Source of the DNA: Desulfamplus magnetovallimortis
GTDB lineage: Bacteria; Desulfobacterota; Desulfobacteria; Desulfobacterales; Desulfobacteraceae
Direction: 5' to 3'
DNA length: 34,741 bases
Assembly (NCBI RefSeq): GCF_900170035.1
Contig: NZ_LT828559.1
Span: 36,531 to 71,271 of the forward strand
The notes beneath the pieces are model-generated. The model was not told where the DNA came from and did no database searches. It was given only the letters and a program-made list of their open reading frames with translations. Made by a program: the position numbers and the translations under genes. Below are positions 1-7,192 of this stretch, one piece after another (the first letter of the stretch is position 1; each line of letters opens with the position of its first letter).

Positions 1-2
1 TT

Positions 3-165
3 TTTATATGAAAGTCTCAGTAAGTGGCTGTTTTTAAAAGGACTTTCATCTCTTCGATTGTGACGTGAATCCGCCATGTACGTTATATGAAAGTCTCGGT
101 AACAGCCTGTTTTTAAAACGACTGTCATCTCTTCGATTGTGGCGGTCATCAGCCATGTACGTTAT
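3..165 (+). repeat. REP-like repeat (family A), two tandem copies
   Basis: Two head-to-tail units of about 83 bp (roughly 3-86 and 83-165). Each has an inner inverted repeat (GAAAGTC...GACTTTC or close variants) followed by a second small palindrome in which GGCGG or GGC faces GCC near GCCATG, and ends in CGTTA. The same unit recurs near 7339, 9724, 9802, 17018, 17098, 29038 (-) and 30576. No coding potential is seen. Likely a REP/BIME-type intergenic repeat; function unknown. Confidence 0.75.
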
Positions 166-171
166 TGCATT

Positions 172-260
172 TGTCTGAATCAGGATAACCAGGATTTACA
201 GGATGTCCAGGATTTTTATCCTGTAAATCATTATCATCCTGGGTATCCTGATTCAGACAG
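172..260. repeat. CAGGAT palindrome (family B core), stand-alone copy
   Basis: An 89-bp imperfect inverted repeat that starts TGTCTGAATCAGGAT and ends ATCCTGATTCAGACAG. Both arms are rich in CAGGAT/ATCCTG. The same core forms the centre of the 174-bp mobile element found elsewhere in the window. The right flank (about 261-295, including GGTGTCGGCTTTGA) resembles a decayed right end of that element. Confidence 0.8.
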
Positions 261-434
261 TAGTGATAAGGCTCAAAAGAGCATAGGTGTCGGCTTTGAA
301 AAGAACACCAATCGCCTGCCCTTACATGCATATCAGTACATTTAATTATCTGGAATACTATATCACAAAAAAGTGTAAAGTACTTTTGGTGTCATATCTA
401 AGGATGCCGATATTGTTAGGAGAATAAACCGAGG
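261..434. other. Leader region upstream of cobQ, no gene seen
   Basis: AT-rich. It holds a fragment shared with other gaps: 341-362 matches the end of the 98-bp family C repeats, and 366-410 resembles 4866-4912. I looked for a B12 riboswitch (B12-box) before cobQ and saw none. An AGGAG at 418-422 lies 12 nt before the cobQ ATG, a rather long spacing. Confidence 0.5.
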
Positions 435-1970
435 ATGAGAAAATTTAAACCCATTGCCGTGTTTGGTACAGGCTCGGATGTAGGAAAAAGCATTGTCGGG
501 GCTGCAATCTGTAAATCCCTTGCTGATAGAGGGGTCGCGGTGGCTCCCTTTAAAGCCCAGAATATGTCCAACAACTCAGGTATCACCCCTGAAGGTCTTG
601 AGATGGGGCGTGCTCAGATTGTACAGGCCGAGGCAGCAGGTGTTGTTCCCCATGTGGATATGAACCCTGTACTGCTTAAACCAACCGGTGAGAAGGGTTC
701 CCAGGTGGTTCTTAACGGAGTTGCAGTTGAAAACAGCACTGCAATGGAGTATCACAGTAAAAAAGAATTCTATTTCAATGAGGCATGTAGGGCATTTGAT
801 CGCCTTCGGGACAGATACGAAATGATAGTCATGGAGGGGGCAGGTTCCTGCGCCGAGGTTAACCTGATGCCTTCAGATATTGTCAATTTCCGGATGGCAG
901 ATTATGCAGGTGCTGATGTGATTCTAGTGGCTGATATTCATCGTGGCGGGGTTTTTGGTCAATTGGTGGGGACACTTGAATGTTTGCCGGACAGGTACAG
1001 AGATATGATTAAAGGTTTTATCATCAACCGGTTTCGGGGTGATATCAAGCTTTTCAGAGAGGGAGTTGAGTGGATAGAGAAGAGAACCGGCAAAAAAGTG
1101 ATGGGAGTACTTCCCTGGTATCATCATTTCAGAATTGATGCTGAAGACTCTGTTGAGCTTGAGGTTTTGTCTTCTGTCTCATCTCTTGAAAAAAACAAAC
1201 CTGCCATTGCAGTAATAAAGCTTAAACATATTTCTAATTTTACAGATTTTCATGCACTCGCAGATACACCCGGGCTTCAGGTGATTTTTCTTGAAAAGCC
1301 CGTTGAGCTTGATAGGTTCAAGGCTGTTATAATCCCGGGTTCAAAGAATACAAGATCAGATCTGCAATGGCTGAAACAAACCGGCTGGGATCAGAAAATT
1401 AAATCTTTTGCAGCATCTGGAGGGCATATTCTGGGGATATGCGGAGGTTATCAGATTCTGGGCAAACATGTGGATGACCCAAACGGCCTTGAAGGTAATC
1501 CCGGTATAACAGATGGACTTGATCTTCTTCCGGTAAATACCATTTTGAAGGCACCCAAGATCACAACATTAAGTACTTTTATATGGTATGATTTTACCAG
1601 AGATTTTCTCGATATTGGTGAGGGGTATGAAATCCATATGGGCCATACCACTCGTTTTGCTGGCTCTCCCATGTTCAAGGTTCATTCCAGAAACAGCATG
1701 GTATGCCATGATGAGGATGGGACTGTTTCACGTGAAAAAAATATATGCGGAACATATATGCACGGTTTGTTTGATGTTCCAGTCATTAAAAACAGGTGGC
1801 TTGAACAGGCAGGAATTGATATGGAACAGCATCTCTATGATAACAGAGCGTCCTCATATGAGCCGGATGGTATTGCCAGAAAAAAGAGAGATTATCAGCT
1901 TTTGAAAGAGCATTTTGAAAGTCATGTAGAACTTGACATTGTTTTTCCGGCACTAAGCCGACAGCTATGA
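435..1970 (+). CDS. cobQ: Cobyric acid synthase CobQ
   Basis: ATP- and glutamine-dependent amidation of cobyrinic acid a,c-diamide (carboxamides b, d, e, g) to cobyric acid, in cytosolic adenosylcobalamin synthesis. The 511 aa match the usual family length. The N-terminal dethiobiotin-synthetase-like P-loop domain has GTGSDVGKS near residue 11, then FKAQNMSNNS. The C-terminal class I glutamine amidotransferase domain has the nucleophile Cys336 in GICGGYQILG and His401/404 in EIHMGHT. The ATG at 435 follows AGGAG at a 12-nt spacing. The last five codons and the TGA appear to lie inside the left end of a decayed 174-bp mobile element (1953 onward), so the native C-terminus may have been replaced by a few residues. 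cobU follows after a repeat-filled gap. Confidence 0.95.
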   Translation: MRKFKPIAVFGTGSDVGKSIVGAAICKSLADRGVAVAPFKAQNMSNNSGITPEGLEMGRAQIVQAEAAGVVPHVDMNPVLLKPTGEKGSQVVLNGVAVENSTAMEYHSKKEFYFNEACRAFDRLRDRYEMIVMEGAGSCAEVNLMPSDIVNFRMADYAGADVILVADIHRGGVFGQLVGTLECLPDRYRDMIKGFIINRFRGDIKLFREGVEWIEKRTGKKVMGVLPWYHHFRIDAEDSVELEVLSSVSSLEKNKPAIAVIKLKHISNFTDFHALADTPGLQVIFLEKPVELDRFKAVIIPGSKNTRSDLQWLKQTGWDQKIKSFAASGGHILGICGGYQILGKHVDDPNGLEGNPGITDGLDLLPVNTILKAPKITTLSTFIWYDFTRDFLDIGEGYEIHMGHTTRFAGSPMFKVHSRNSMVCHDEDGTVSREKNICGTYMHGLFDVPVIKNRWLEQAGIDMEQHLYDNRASSYEPDGIARKKRDYQLLKEHFESHVELDIVFPALSRQL

Positions 1971-2016
1971 TCTTTTGAGCATTGTCAACACTGTCTGAAT
2001 CAGGATACCCATTATT

Positions 2017-2111
2017 GGGGTAGTGTCATAAAAGTGTTGATATCTTTTTGTGAAAGCCCTGCTGAATCAAGGTTTGTGAAGAGCTCATCAACATATTTGG
2101 GACACCACACC
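2017..2111. mobile_element. Small palindromic insertion (about 95 bp) with 25-bp imperfect TIRs
   Basis: The left arm 2017-2041 (GGGGTAGTGTC...GTTGAT) pairs imperfectly with the right arm 2087-2111 (ATCAAC...GACACCACACC). The flanks ATTATT and ATGATT match at 5 of 6 positions, a possible target duplication. Removing it restores the core sequence of the host 174-bp element (CCC-A-x-GATTAACAGG). It is too short to code; probably a MITE whose parent IS I cannot name. Confidence 0.6.
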
Positions 2112-2163
2112 ATGATTAACAGGATAAGGCAGGATTATTTATCCTGAACATCCTTTTCATCTA

Positions 2164-2257
2164 AGTGCTTCTTCAAGTTTAAACTGTCGGGTGATTTTAC
2201 AGGTAATGCAAAGCGAAGAGGCATTTTCTACCCGACAATCAAACCTTGAAAGAACAC
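2164..2257. mobile_element. Small palindromic insertion (94 bp) flanked by TA
   Basis: The left arm from 2164 (AGTGCTTCTTCAAG...TGTCGGGT) pairs with the right arm ending at 2257 (ACCCGACA...CTTGAAAGAACAC), an imperfect TIR of about 29 bp. TA dinucleotides flank both sides (2162-2163 and 2258-2259), as for IS630/Tc1-type insertions. It interrupts the right half of the decayed 174-bp element. No coding potential. Confidence 0.6.
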
Positions 2258-2387
2258 TAGTTATCCTGATTCAGATAAATTCAATAACTGTCAAAAGGCA
2301 ACAAGAAGTCGATTTTGAGAAGATAAGAATCTGCGCTTTTTACAGGGCTACGCCTGAAAACGTATCGTCACGGAGTGAATAAATAAA

Positions 2388-3008
2388 TTGAATAAAAATA
2401 CAAATATCAACAGGATCACCCTTGTGATTGGAGGATGCAGAAGCGGAAAAAGCAATCATGCTCTTTTCCTTGCCAATAAGGCTGTCTCTGTAGAAAAATC
2501 ATGTGCGGACTCACAAATAGAGGCGTATGATAATGCTGAATCTGATTTAAATGATAAATACGGGCATAAGAACATCAGAAAAATTTTTATGGCAACATCG
2601 GTTCCCACTGATAAAGAGATGGAAAAACGGGTTAACAAGCATCAGAAAGAGCGGGGTGAAGATTGGTGTACTGCCGAAGTGCCCATTGAACTGCCATTGG
2701 AGATTAAGCGTGCTTCTGCTGATGTTATTATTGTGGACTGTCTGACACTTTGGGTTTCAAATCTTTTGTTTAATGGATTTGGTGAGGAGGGGATTTTTTC
2801 CAAAACCATGGAACTTCAAATGGCTCTTAAAGATCTCTCTTCTTCCGTTTTTCTGGTAACTAACGAAGTTGGTATGGGTATTGTTCCTGAAAATGCCATA
2901 GCCAGGGAATTCAGGGATATGGCTGGCTATGTCAATCAAAAGATTGCCGAGACTGCGGATGAAGTGGTTTATATGGTGGCAGGTATTCCGTGGAAGATAA
3001 AGCAGTAG
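2388..3008 (+). CDS. cobU: Adenosylcobinamide kinase / adenosylcobinamide-phosphate guanylyltransferase CobU
   Basis: Phosphorylates adenosylcobinamide and then transfers GMP to give AdoCbi-GDP, the substrate for attaching the nucleotide loop and lower ligand. The 206 aa are slightly longer than the roughly 180-aa family norm because of an insertion around residues 35-65. The P-loop GGCRSGKSNHA lies near residue 14. VDCLTLWVSNLL and NEVGMGIVPENAIAREFRDMAG-type signatures lie in the second half. The start is TTG at 2388 with CGGAG at 2371-2375, 12 nt upstream; no better in-frame start precedes the P-loop. A 98-bp family C repeat begins right after the stop codon. Together with cobQ and the B12-controlled bzaF candidate it marks a corrinoid assembly region. 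Confidence 0.93.
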   Translation: MNKNTNINRITLVIGGCRSGKSNHALFLANKAVSVEKSCADSQIEAYDNAESDLNDKYGHKNIRKIFMATSVPTDKEMEKRVNKHQKERGEDWCTAEVPIELPLEIKRASADVIIVDCLTLWVSNLLFNGFGEEGIFSKTMELQMALKDLSSSVFLVTNEVGMGIVPENAIAREFRDMAGYVNQKIAETADEVVYMVAGIPWKIKQ

Positions 3009-3009
3009 A

Positions 3010-3107
3010 TATAGCTTTCCAGAAAAATATTTTATTTTTTGGTTAAAAAAAAATAATAAGATAACAGATAATTAGACTTTCCATTATCAATTTAATTATC
3101 TGAATTC
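3010..3107 (+). repeat. 98-bp family C repeat, copy 1
   Basis: Nearly identical to 17187-17283. Both begin CTTTCCAGAAAAATATTTT and run through GATAACAGATA and ATTATCAATTTAATTATCTG. The ends form a weak inverted repeat (TTCCAGA near the left, TCTGGAA near the right in copy 2). The last 22 bp recur at about 341-362. It starts 1-5 bp after the cobU stop. Confidence 0.75.
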
Positions 3108-3133
3108 TTTCGTTACGGAAACAAGGAGTCTTA

Positions 3134-4546
3134 ATGATCTCAAAATTATTAAAAAAAGAAATAATCGAATCCATATATGAATCTGCCACAGATATCTTAT
3201 CAACCACAGGCATTGAATTTGATATGGAGAGCGCAAGAGAACTTTTTAAAAAAAATGGTGCCGGAATTGATGGTAAAAAAGTCTATATTTCCCCTTTTCT
3301 TCTGGAGAAGAGTTTGGGGTTGATGCCTCAGTATATCCATGAATCAACTGATAATAAAAAGGTGGTTGCAGGCTCACCCTTTTCAAATTCACCCATGGTT
3401 TTAGATGACCGGACAGGAGATGTCAGAAATGGTACTGTTGAAGATGCTGTCAAAATGTATCAACTTGCAGAGACTTCAGAACTTTATGAATCTGTAAATC
3501 CCGGAATTGTGGATCCCGAAGGAAATGACAGTGAGGATAAATTCATTGCTCAAATCGCCATGCTATTGAAATATTCCGACAAATTCCCAAGTCTGGGATT
3601 GCGAGCAACTCCATCTAATACAAAAAATGGTAATGTTTATGCAAGTGCCAGAAAAGCGATAGAGTTGATAAAGGAGATCAAAGAAGAGGATAAAAAAGCG
3701 GTTATGGGACAAGGGATCTGTCCAATGGCACCTTTATCCTATGATGAAGAGAGCTTGATCAATTTAACCGTTCTTGCCGAGGAGAATCAGGATATTACAA
3801 TTTCTCCATGTACTTTGTCATTCATGACAGGTCCGGAAAGCCTTATGGGAATCGTCATTCATGATGTTGCCATTTGTCTTGCAGGGGCTGTATATCTTCA
3901 GCTTCTGAAGCCCGAGACAAGCGTGGCCTTCACAAATTTCTCCACAATGACGGATATGAGAACCATGCAGCCGGTATATGCAAGTCCGGAGTACCTACAT
4001 GTCCAAATAATGTTCTATGAGGTTTGTCAATATTTCGGGATGAATAGTGTGCTTTGTGGATGCCTTGCTGATGCAGCCAGAAATGATTATCAGGCAGGCT
4101 TTGAGTCCTGTCTTACGACAATTGCCCCTTTTTTCATGACAGATGTTGATAGACTCTGGTGTTATCCTGGGCATATGGCGGCATTTTCCGGTGGAAGTTT
4201 TGATAAAATGATATTTGATGAGGAGTTGCTGATAAATTGCAATCGGGTTCTTCAGGGCATGAATCTTTCCATTGATCCTCTGCTTAAAGAGAAACTTGAA
4301 AAAGCCCATGAAACAAAAAGTTTTCTTACAATTGGGGATGTCAATATTTATAGAAAAGAACAGAGAATAAGTAAAATTTTTGATAAAAGGGGGCTTAACT
4401 CCAACAGCTCTTCACTGGAAAGTCCCATCCATCTCAATGCCAGAAAAGAAATAGATAGGCGGTGCGCTGAGTATATCTTGCCGGAACGGAGCAAAAGACA
4501 AAAGGCTTTGCTTCAAAAATATTTGCCATCTCAATGTAAATATTAA
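3134..4546 (+). CDS. MttB-family (trimethylamine methyltransferase-like) corrinoid methyltransferase, non-pyrrolysine type
   Basis: Expected to move a methyl group from a quaternary or tertiary amine to a cognate corrinoid protein. The 470 aa are close to the length of non-pyrrolysine MttB homologues such as MtgB (glycine betaine). The N-terminal half has the family pattern of a helical lead-in (AREL...GAGIDGKKVYISP), then PMVLDDRTGDVRNGT. The barrel segments include GQGICPMAPLSYDEESL, SPCTLSFMTGPESLMG and LCGCLADAARNDYQAG. No internal TAG interrupts the frame, so pyrrolysine is not expected and trimethylamine itself is an unlikely substrate. ATG at 3134 follows AAGGAG at a short, good spacing. 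No MtgC/MttC-type corrinoid protein or MtgA/RamA homologue lies next to it, so its partner must be elsewhere. Substrate unknown. Confidence 0.85.
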   Translation: MISKLLKKEIIESIYESATDILSTTGIEFDMESARELFKKNGAGIDGKKVYISPFLLEKSLGLMPQYIHESTDNKKVVAGSPFSNSPMVLDDRTGDVRNGTVEDAVKMYQLAETSELYESVNPGIVDPEGNDSEDKFIAQIAMLLKYSDKFPSLGLRATPSNTKNGNVYASARKAIELIKEIKEEDKKAVMGQGICPMAPLSYDEESLINLTVLAEENQDITISPCTLSFMTGPESLMGIVIHDVAICLAGAVYLQLLKPETSVAFTNFSTMTDMRTMQPVYASPEYLHVQIMFYEVCQYFGMNSVLCGCLADAARNDYQAGFESCLTTIAPFFMTDVDRLWCYPGHMAAFSGGSFDKMIFDEELLINCNRVLQGMNLSIDPLLKEKLEKAHETKSFLTIGDVNIYRKEQRISKIFDKRGLNSNSSSLESPIHLNARKEIDRRCAEYILPERSKRQKALLQKYLPSQCKY

Positions 4547-4616
4547 CAAAAATTTGGCTTCCACTGCATCATTATGGAAAAAATTTATACTTTTTTAGGC
4601 ATCTTTCATTTCTCGG

Positions 4617-4728
4617 TTTACACTTTTTTTGAACCATGATTTTCATGATTAAGGGATTACCTTGATTTTTAATCGTGTTAATCCTTAAATCCTTTAATCA
4701 TGGTTCAGAATTTTTCTAAAAGTGTAAA
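4617..4728. repeat. 112-bp palindrome ending TTTACACTTTT / AAAAGTGTAAA
   Basis: The outer arms are TTTACACTTTT (4617) and AAAAGTGTAAA (to 4728). Inside, TGAACCATGATT faces AATCATGGTTCA, with ATTAAGGGATTA facing TAATCCTTAAAT near the centre. It is a long, nearly complete inverted repeat with a MITE-like form, between the convergent MttB-like gene and bzaF. Only one full copy is in the window. Confidence 0.65.
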
Positions 4729-4935
4729 CTAATTTTGATTTGATATGAAGGATGTCCTTTTTTAGTGGAAAATTATGCGAAAGATTGGCATCTATTAAAG
4801 GCATGGTTCATACATAATCATTTTACACTTTCTGAAATAACACTACGTTTTCAGGGTGTTCCCCCCAAAAAAGTATAAAGTACTTTTGTGGGGATATGAA
4901 GTATGCCCTATTAAAGCTGAAAATAAGGATGCAAC

Positions 4936-4960
4936 AGAGGCAAGGCATGCCTTGTCTCTA
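4936..4960. repeat. Short hairpin, AGAGGCAAGGCATGCCTTGTCTCT
   Basis: Self-complementary around GCATGC. A related hairpin lies at 7038-7067 (GTAGAGAAACAAGGC facing GCCTTGTCTCTAC). The two share the following context (a T-run, then AACTCTGGAACCC or TCTCAGAACCC), so they look like copies of one small repeat. Confidence 0.55.
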
Positions 4961-5035
4961 CTGTATTTTTATCGAACTCTGGAACCCCCCAACTGATGCG
5001 CATTTCCACATTTTCTTCATCAAGATCAATAATTA

Positions 5036-5209
5036 CTCAAAGTTGACACATATGATGTTGTAAGTTTTGTCAATACTGTCTGAATCAGGATTCCCAAGAT
5101 TAACAAGATAAGGCAAGATTATATATCCTGAGCATCCTATCCATCCTGGTTATCCTGGTTCAGACAACTGCAATAACTTCTGAACAAGCAATAAGATGTC
5201 GATTTTGAG
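5036..5209 (+). mobile_element. MITE-like 174-bp element (family B full copy 1)
   Basis: The left TIR CTCAAAGTTGACA at 5036 and right TIR TGTCGATTTTGAG ending at 5209 are inverted repeats (11 of 13). The flanking 6-bp sequences are identical: TAATTA at 5030-5035 and 5210-5215. The centre carries the CAGGAT palindrome (about 5080-5166). It is non-coding. The right target duplication contains the stop codon of the minus-strand bzaF gene. Confidence 0.85.
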
Positions 5210-5212
5210 TAA

Positions 5213-6535
5213 TTATATTATTGCCTTGTCATATTTTATATCCCTGCTGAAAACCTCCATACCTTTTTTCATGGCACAAAAGTCTCCGCACATGGTGCAG
5301 GTTTTCTCTTCCCTTGGAGAACGTTCGGCACGCATCTGTCTTGCTATTTCAGGAAACATTAGATATTTCCCAAGATCTTCCCATCTCATGTCCCGCCTTG
5401 CCATTGCTGCCAGTTTTTCATTTTCCCTTTTTTCAGGATACTTTGCAATATCACCAATGCGAACAGCAAGACGGGTTGCCCTTACACCCTCACGAACATC
5501 TTGTTCATTTGGCAGGGCAAGATGCTCGGCAGGGGTTATGTAGCATACAAGATCTGCACCATGCCATGAGGATGTTGCAGCACCAATTGCAGATGTTATG
5601 TGATCATAACCGGCTCCTGTATCAGCAGGAAGAGGCCCAAGCACATAATAGGGAGCGTTTCCGCTCATGCGTTTTTCAAGCATTATGTTTCCTTGGATCT
5701 CGTCCATTGGAACATGCCCAGGGCCTTCCACCATCATCTGGCATCCCATCTCACGTCCAAGCTCTGCAAGCTCACAGTTTATTATCATTTCTGCCATCTG
5801 TGCCCTGTCATGGCTGTCATGTATGGCACCTGCCCTGATGCCGTTTCCAAGGGAGAGAACAGCATCATATTTTTTCATGATGGAACATACACGGTCAAAC
5901 TGCTCGTAAAGGGGGTTTTCCTTTCCTGTGGCATCCATCCAGGCAACCATGAACGTTCCCCCCTTGGAAGCAAGTCCGCCATAACGGAATCCCTGTTTTC
6001 TGAGTCGTTCAATGGTGTATTGATTAATTCCGCAATGTATGGCCATGAAGCTCAGGCCATCCTCAAGCTGTTTTTCAATCAGTTCAAAAAGATATTCAGG
6101 ATCAAGTTTTGCAGGATTATGATATTTGCGGCCAGTCTCCTTGAACGCCTGATAGAGTGGAACATTTCCCACAGGCAGGCTAACAGCTTTTAGCACTTCA
6201 CGGCGTATGGCATCCATGTCACCGTCTGCTGAAAGTTCCATCAGGGTGTCGGCTCCCTCCTCCTGGGCTGCGATGGCTTTTCTCACCTCTGCATCAATAC
6301 TGCAAATATCTGAAGATGTGCCAATGGATACATTGACTTTGGTTCTCAAACCTTTTCCAATACCTACAGCTTTCTGGCTTTTTCTCAAGGGATTGTTGGG
6401 AATGACTATCTCGCCTTTGGCAATTCGTTGGCGGATAGTTTCTGACTCAACATTTTCATCCTGAGCAACCTGTTTCATCTGCTCTGTAATCACTCCTGCC
6501 CTGGCAAGTTCAAGCTGGGTTTTAATGCTTTTCAT
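5213..6535 (-). CDS. bzaF: ThiC paralogue, probable 5-hydroxybenzimidazole synthase BzaF
   Basis: A radical-SAM enzyme of the ThiC superfamily. BzaF converts aminoimidazole ribotide to 5-hydroxybenzimidazole, precursor of the B12 lower ligand in anaerobes. The fold is ThiC-like over its 440 aa: SIGTSSDIC near 70-78, MVEGPGHVPMDEI at 268-280, GADLVCYITPAEHLALP at 326-342, and a C-terminal cluster motif Cys413-x2-Cys416-x3-Cys420. It lacks the long N-terminal domain of E. coli-type ThiC. I place the start at ATG 6535, since AAGGA lies 8 nt upstream; an ATG at 6556 would span that RBS. The function is inferred mainly from regulation: the leader holds a cobalamin riboswitch plus terminator, not a TPP riboswitch, and cobQ and cobU are nearby. 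Thiamin-pathway ThiC remains the alternative. The stop codon lies within a MITE target duplication. Confidence 0.8.
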   Translation of the reverse strand: MKSIKTQLELARAGVITEQMKQVAQDENVESETIRQRIAKGEIVIPNNPLRKSQKAVGIGKGLRTKVNVSIGTSSDICSIDAEVRKAIAAQEEGADTLMELSADGDMDAIRREVLKAVSLPVGNVPLYQAFKETGRKYHNPAKLDPEYLFELIEKQLEDGLSFMAIHCGINQYTIERLRKQGFRYGGLASKGGTFMVAWMDATGKENPLYEQFDRVCSIMKKYDAVLSLGNGIRAGAIHDSHDRAQMAEMIINCELAELGREMGCQMMVEGPGHVPMDEIQGNIMLEKRMSGNAPYYVLGPLPADTGAGYDHITSAIGAATSSWHGADLVCYITPAEHLALPNEQDVREGVRATRLAVRIGDIAKYPEKRENEKLAAMARRDMRWEDLGKYLMFPEIARQMRAERSPREEKTCTMCGDFCAMKKGMEVFSRDIKYDKAII

Positions 6536-6697
6536 GGTTTTTGTCCTTTTTTGCATTCAATTAATTTTTGAATATATCTTCTGGCCTGAAATTATTCCTA
6601 AAGCATGTTACCGTGAAGCTGCATCTCTTCATTTCCATGTCAGAGCATGCAAGATATCGTTACATGAAGGTTTTGGATGTAAAAAGCCATGTTCCGG

Positions 6698-6741
6698 ACA
6701 AAAAAAATCCCGGAACCGACATATTCTGTCAGCCCGGGATT
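6698..6741 (-). terminator. Intrinsic terminator in the bzaF leader, downstream of the riboswitch
   Basis: On the minus strand AATCCCGG pairs with CCGGGATT, an inner GACA/TGTC pair extends the hairpin, and a run of eight T follows. It lies between the cobalamin aptamer and the bzaF start, as expected for B12-induced premature termination. Confidence 0.85.
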
Positions 6742-6776
6742 TACCATCTCGCCTGGGTACAAACTTTTAACCTGGC

Positions 6777-6954
6777 AGGTCTTCTGACTCACGGATCATC
6801 CTTGCTCCTGCGTCTTCCCACAAAGCTTAAAAAAACTCTTTGCAGTGACATTTATGCAGGAGCTCGTCCCCGTTTACAGCGGCGGGACCGTTCCGGTTTT
6901 TCACCGGATTCCCATTTTAAGGCAATATATAACGTGCTGTTATTTAAAGGTTAA
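6777..6954 (-). promoter_or_regulatory. Cobalamin (adenosylcobalamin) riboswitch
   Basis: Minus strand. It carries the B12-box-like AGTCAGAAGACCTGCCAG just before the 3' end. Conserved core pieces are CCGGTGAAAAACCGG, ACGGTCCCGCCGCTGTAA and GGGAAGACGCAGGAGCAAGGATGA. The closing P1 helix is TTAACCT (6954-6948) with AGGTTAA (6783-6777). A terminator follows 36 nt downstream, so it should switch transcription of bzaF off when B12 is plentiful. Confidence 0.95.
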
Positions 6955-6980
6955 GCACCATTATCGCCACCTGGTCAAAA

Positions 6981-7011
6981 ATAGAAAAAACTTTGAATAG
7001 TGCTTTGTCAA
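6981..7011 (-). promoter_or_regulatory. Possible sigma70 promoter for riboswitch-bzaF
   Basis: Minus strand TTGACA (7011-7006) and TTCTAT (6986-6981) with a long 19-nt spacer, about 25 nt before the aptamer. The -35 is perfect; the -10 and spacing are weak. Confidence 0.35.
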
Positions 7012-7037
7012 AACTAATAATTAGGGTGCAATGAACT

Positions 7038-7067
7038 GTAGAGAAACAAGGCTTGCCTTGTCTCTAC
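7038..7067. repeat. Short hairpin related to 4936-4960
   Basis: GTAGAGAAACAAGGC faces GCCTTGTCTCTAC with almost no loop. It lies upstream of the bzaF promoter region; see the related hairpin at 4936. Confidence 0.5.
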
Positions 7068-7142
7068 CGGGTTTTCATCAGATGAATTTTATCTCAGAAC
7101 CCTAAAATTAAGTGCTGACAATTCAATAGGTTTTGTGAACCC

Positions 7143-7182
7143 CAAAAAAAACAAGGCTTCAAGAAAAATTCCTGAAGCCTTC
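7143..7182 (-). terminator. Terminator of tRNA-Pro
   Basis: On the minus strand AAGGCTTCA pairs with TGAAGCCTT around a short loop, followed by GTTTTTTTT. It starts about 10 nt after the tRNA CCA end. Confidence 0.9.
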
Positions 7183-7192
7183 TATTTTCTAA

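Larger units (their letters stand above)
1953..2319 (+). mobile_element. Decayed MITE-like element (family B, full length) interrupted by two insertions
   Basis: The left end (CTAAGCCGACAGCTATGATC) aligns with the intact left end CTCAAAGTCGACACCTATGATC. The right end is GTCGATTTTGAG at 2308-2319. The total of 367 bp becomes about 173-176 bp once the two internal palindromic insertions (2017-2111 and 2164-2257, with their flanking duplications) are removed, equal to the 174 bp of intact copies. No 6-bp target duplication is visible, which fits an old copy. It overlaps the 3' end of cobQ and supplies its stop codon. Confidence 0.7.
4547..5035. other. Repeat-rich intergenic region between two convergent genes, no gene seen
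   Basis: Contains the 112-bp palindrome at 4617-4728, a hairpin at 4936-4960, fragments such as 4590-4616 (AGGCATCTTTCATTT) related to 17419-17452, and 4866-4912 related to 366-410. Short frames here overlap the repeats. I see no conserved protein or structured RNA. Confidence 0.5.

Noticed and set aside
172-260. CRISPR-like array, because of repeated CAGGAT words
   Set aside because: There are no regular spacers; the words belong to two arms of one palindrome, and no cas genes are present.
139-345. Short overlapping reading frames on both strands
   Set aside because: They are read through the CAGGAT palindrome; the residues are repeat translations (QDNQD, GYPDSD) and recur wherever the repeat occurs.
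2191-2382. 63-codon frame before cobU
   Set aside because: It lies across nested palindromic insertions and has no RBS or homology I can see.
3134-4546. Pyrrolysine-containing MttB
   Set aside because: The frame is open with no internal TAG, and no pyl genes are nearby.
5213-6535. Simple call of thiamin-pathway ThiC
   Set aside because: The leader has a cobalamin aptamer, not a TPP aptamer, and neighbours are cob genes. Kept only as an alternative.
6568-6954. 128-codon plus-strand frame
   Set aside because: It is antisense to the B12 riboswitch and terminator, which fully explain the sequence.
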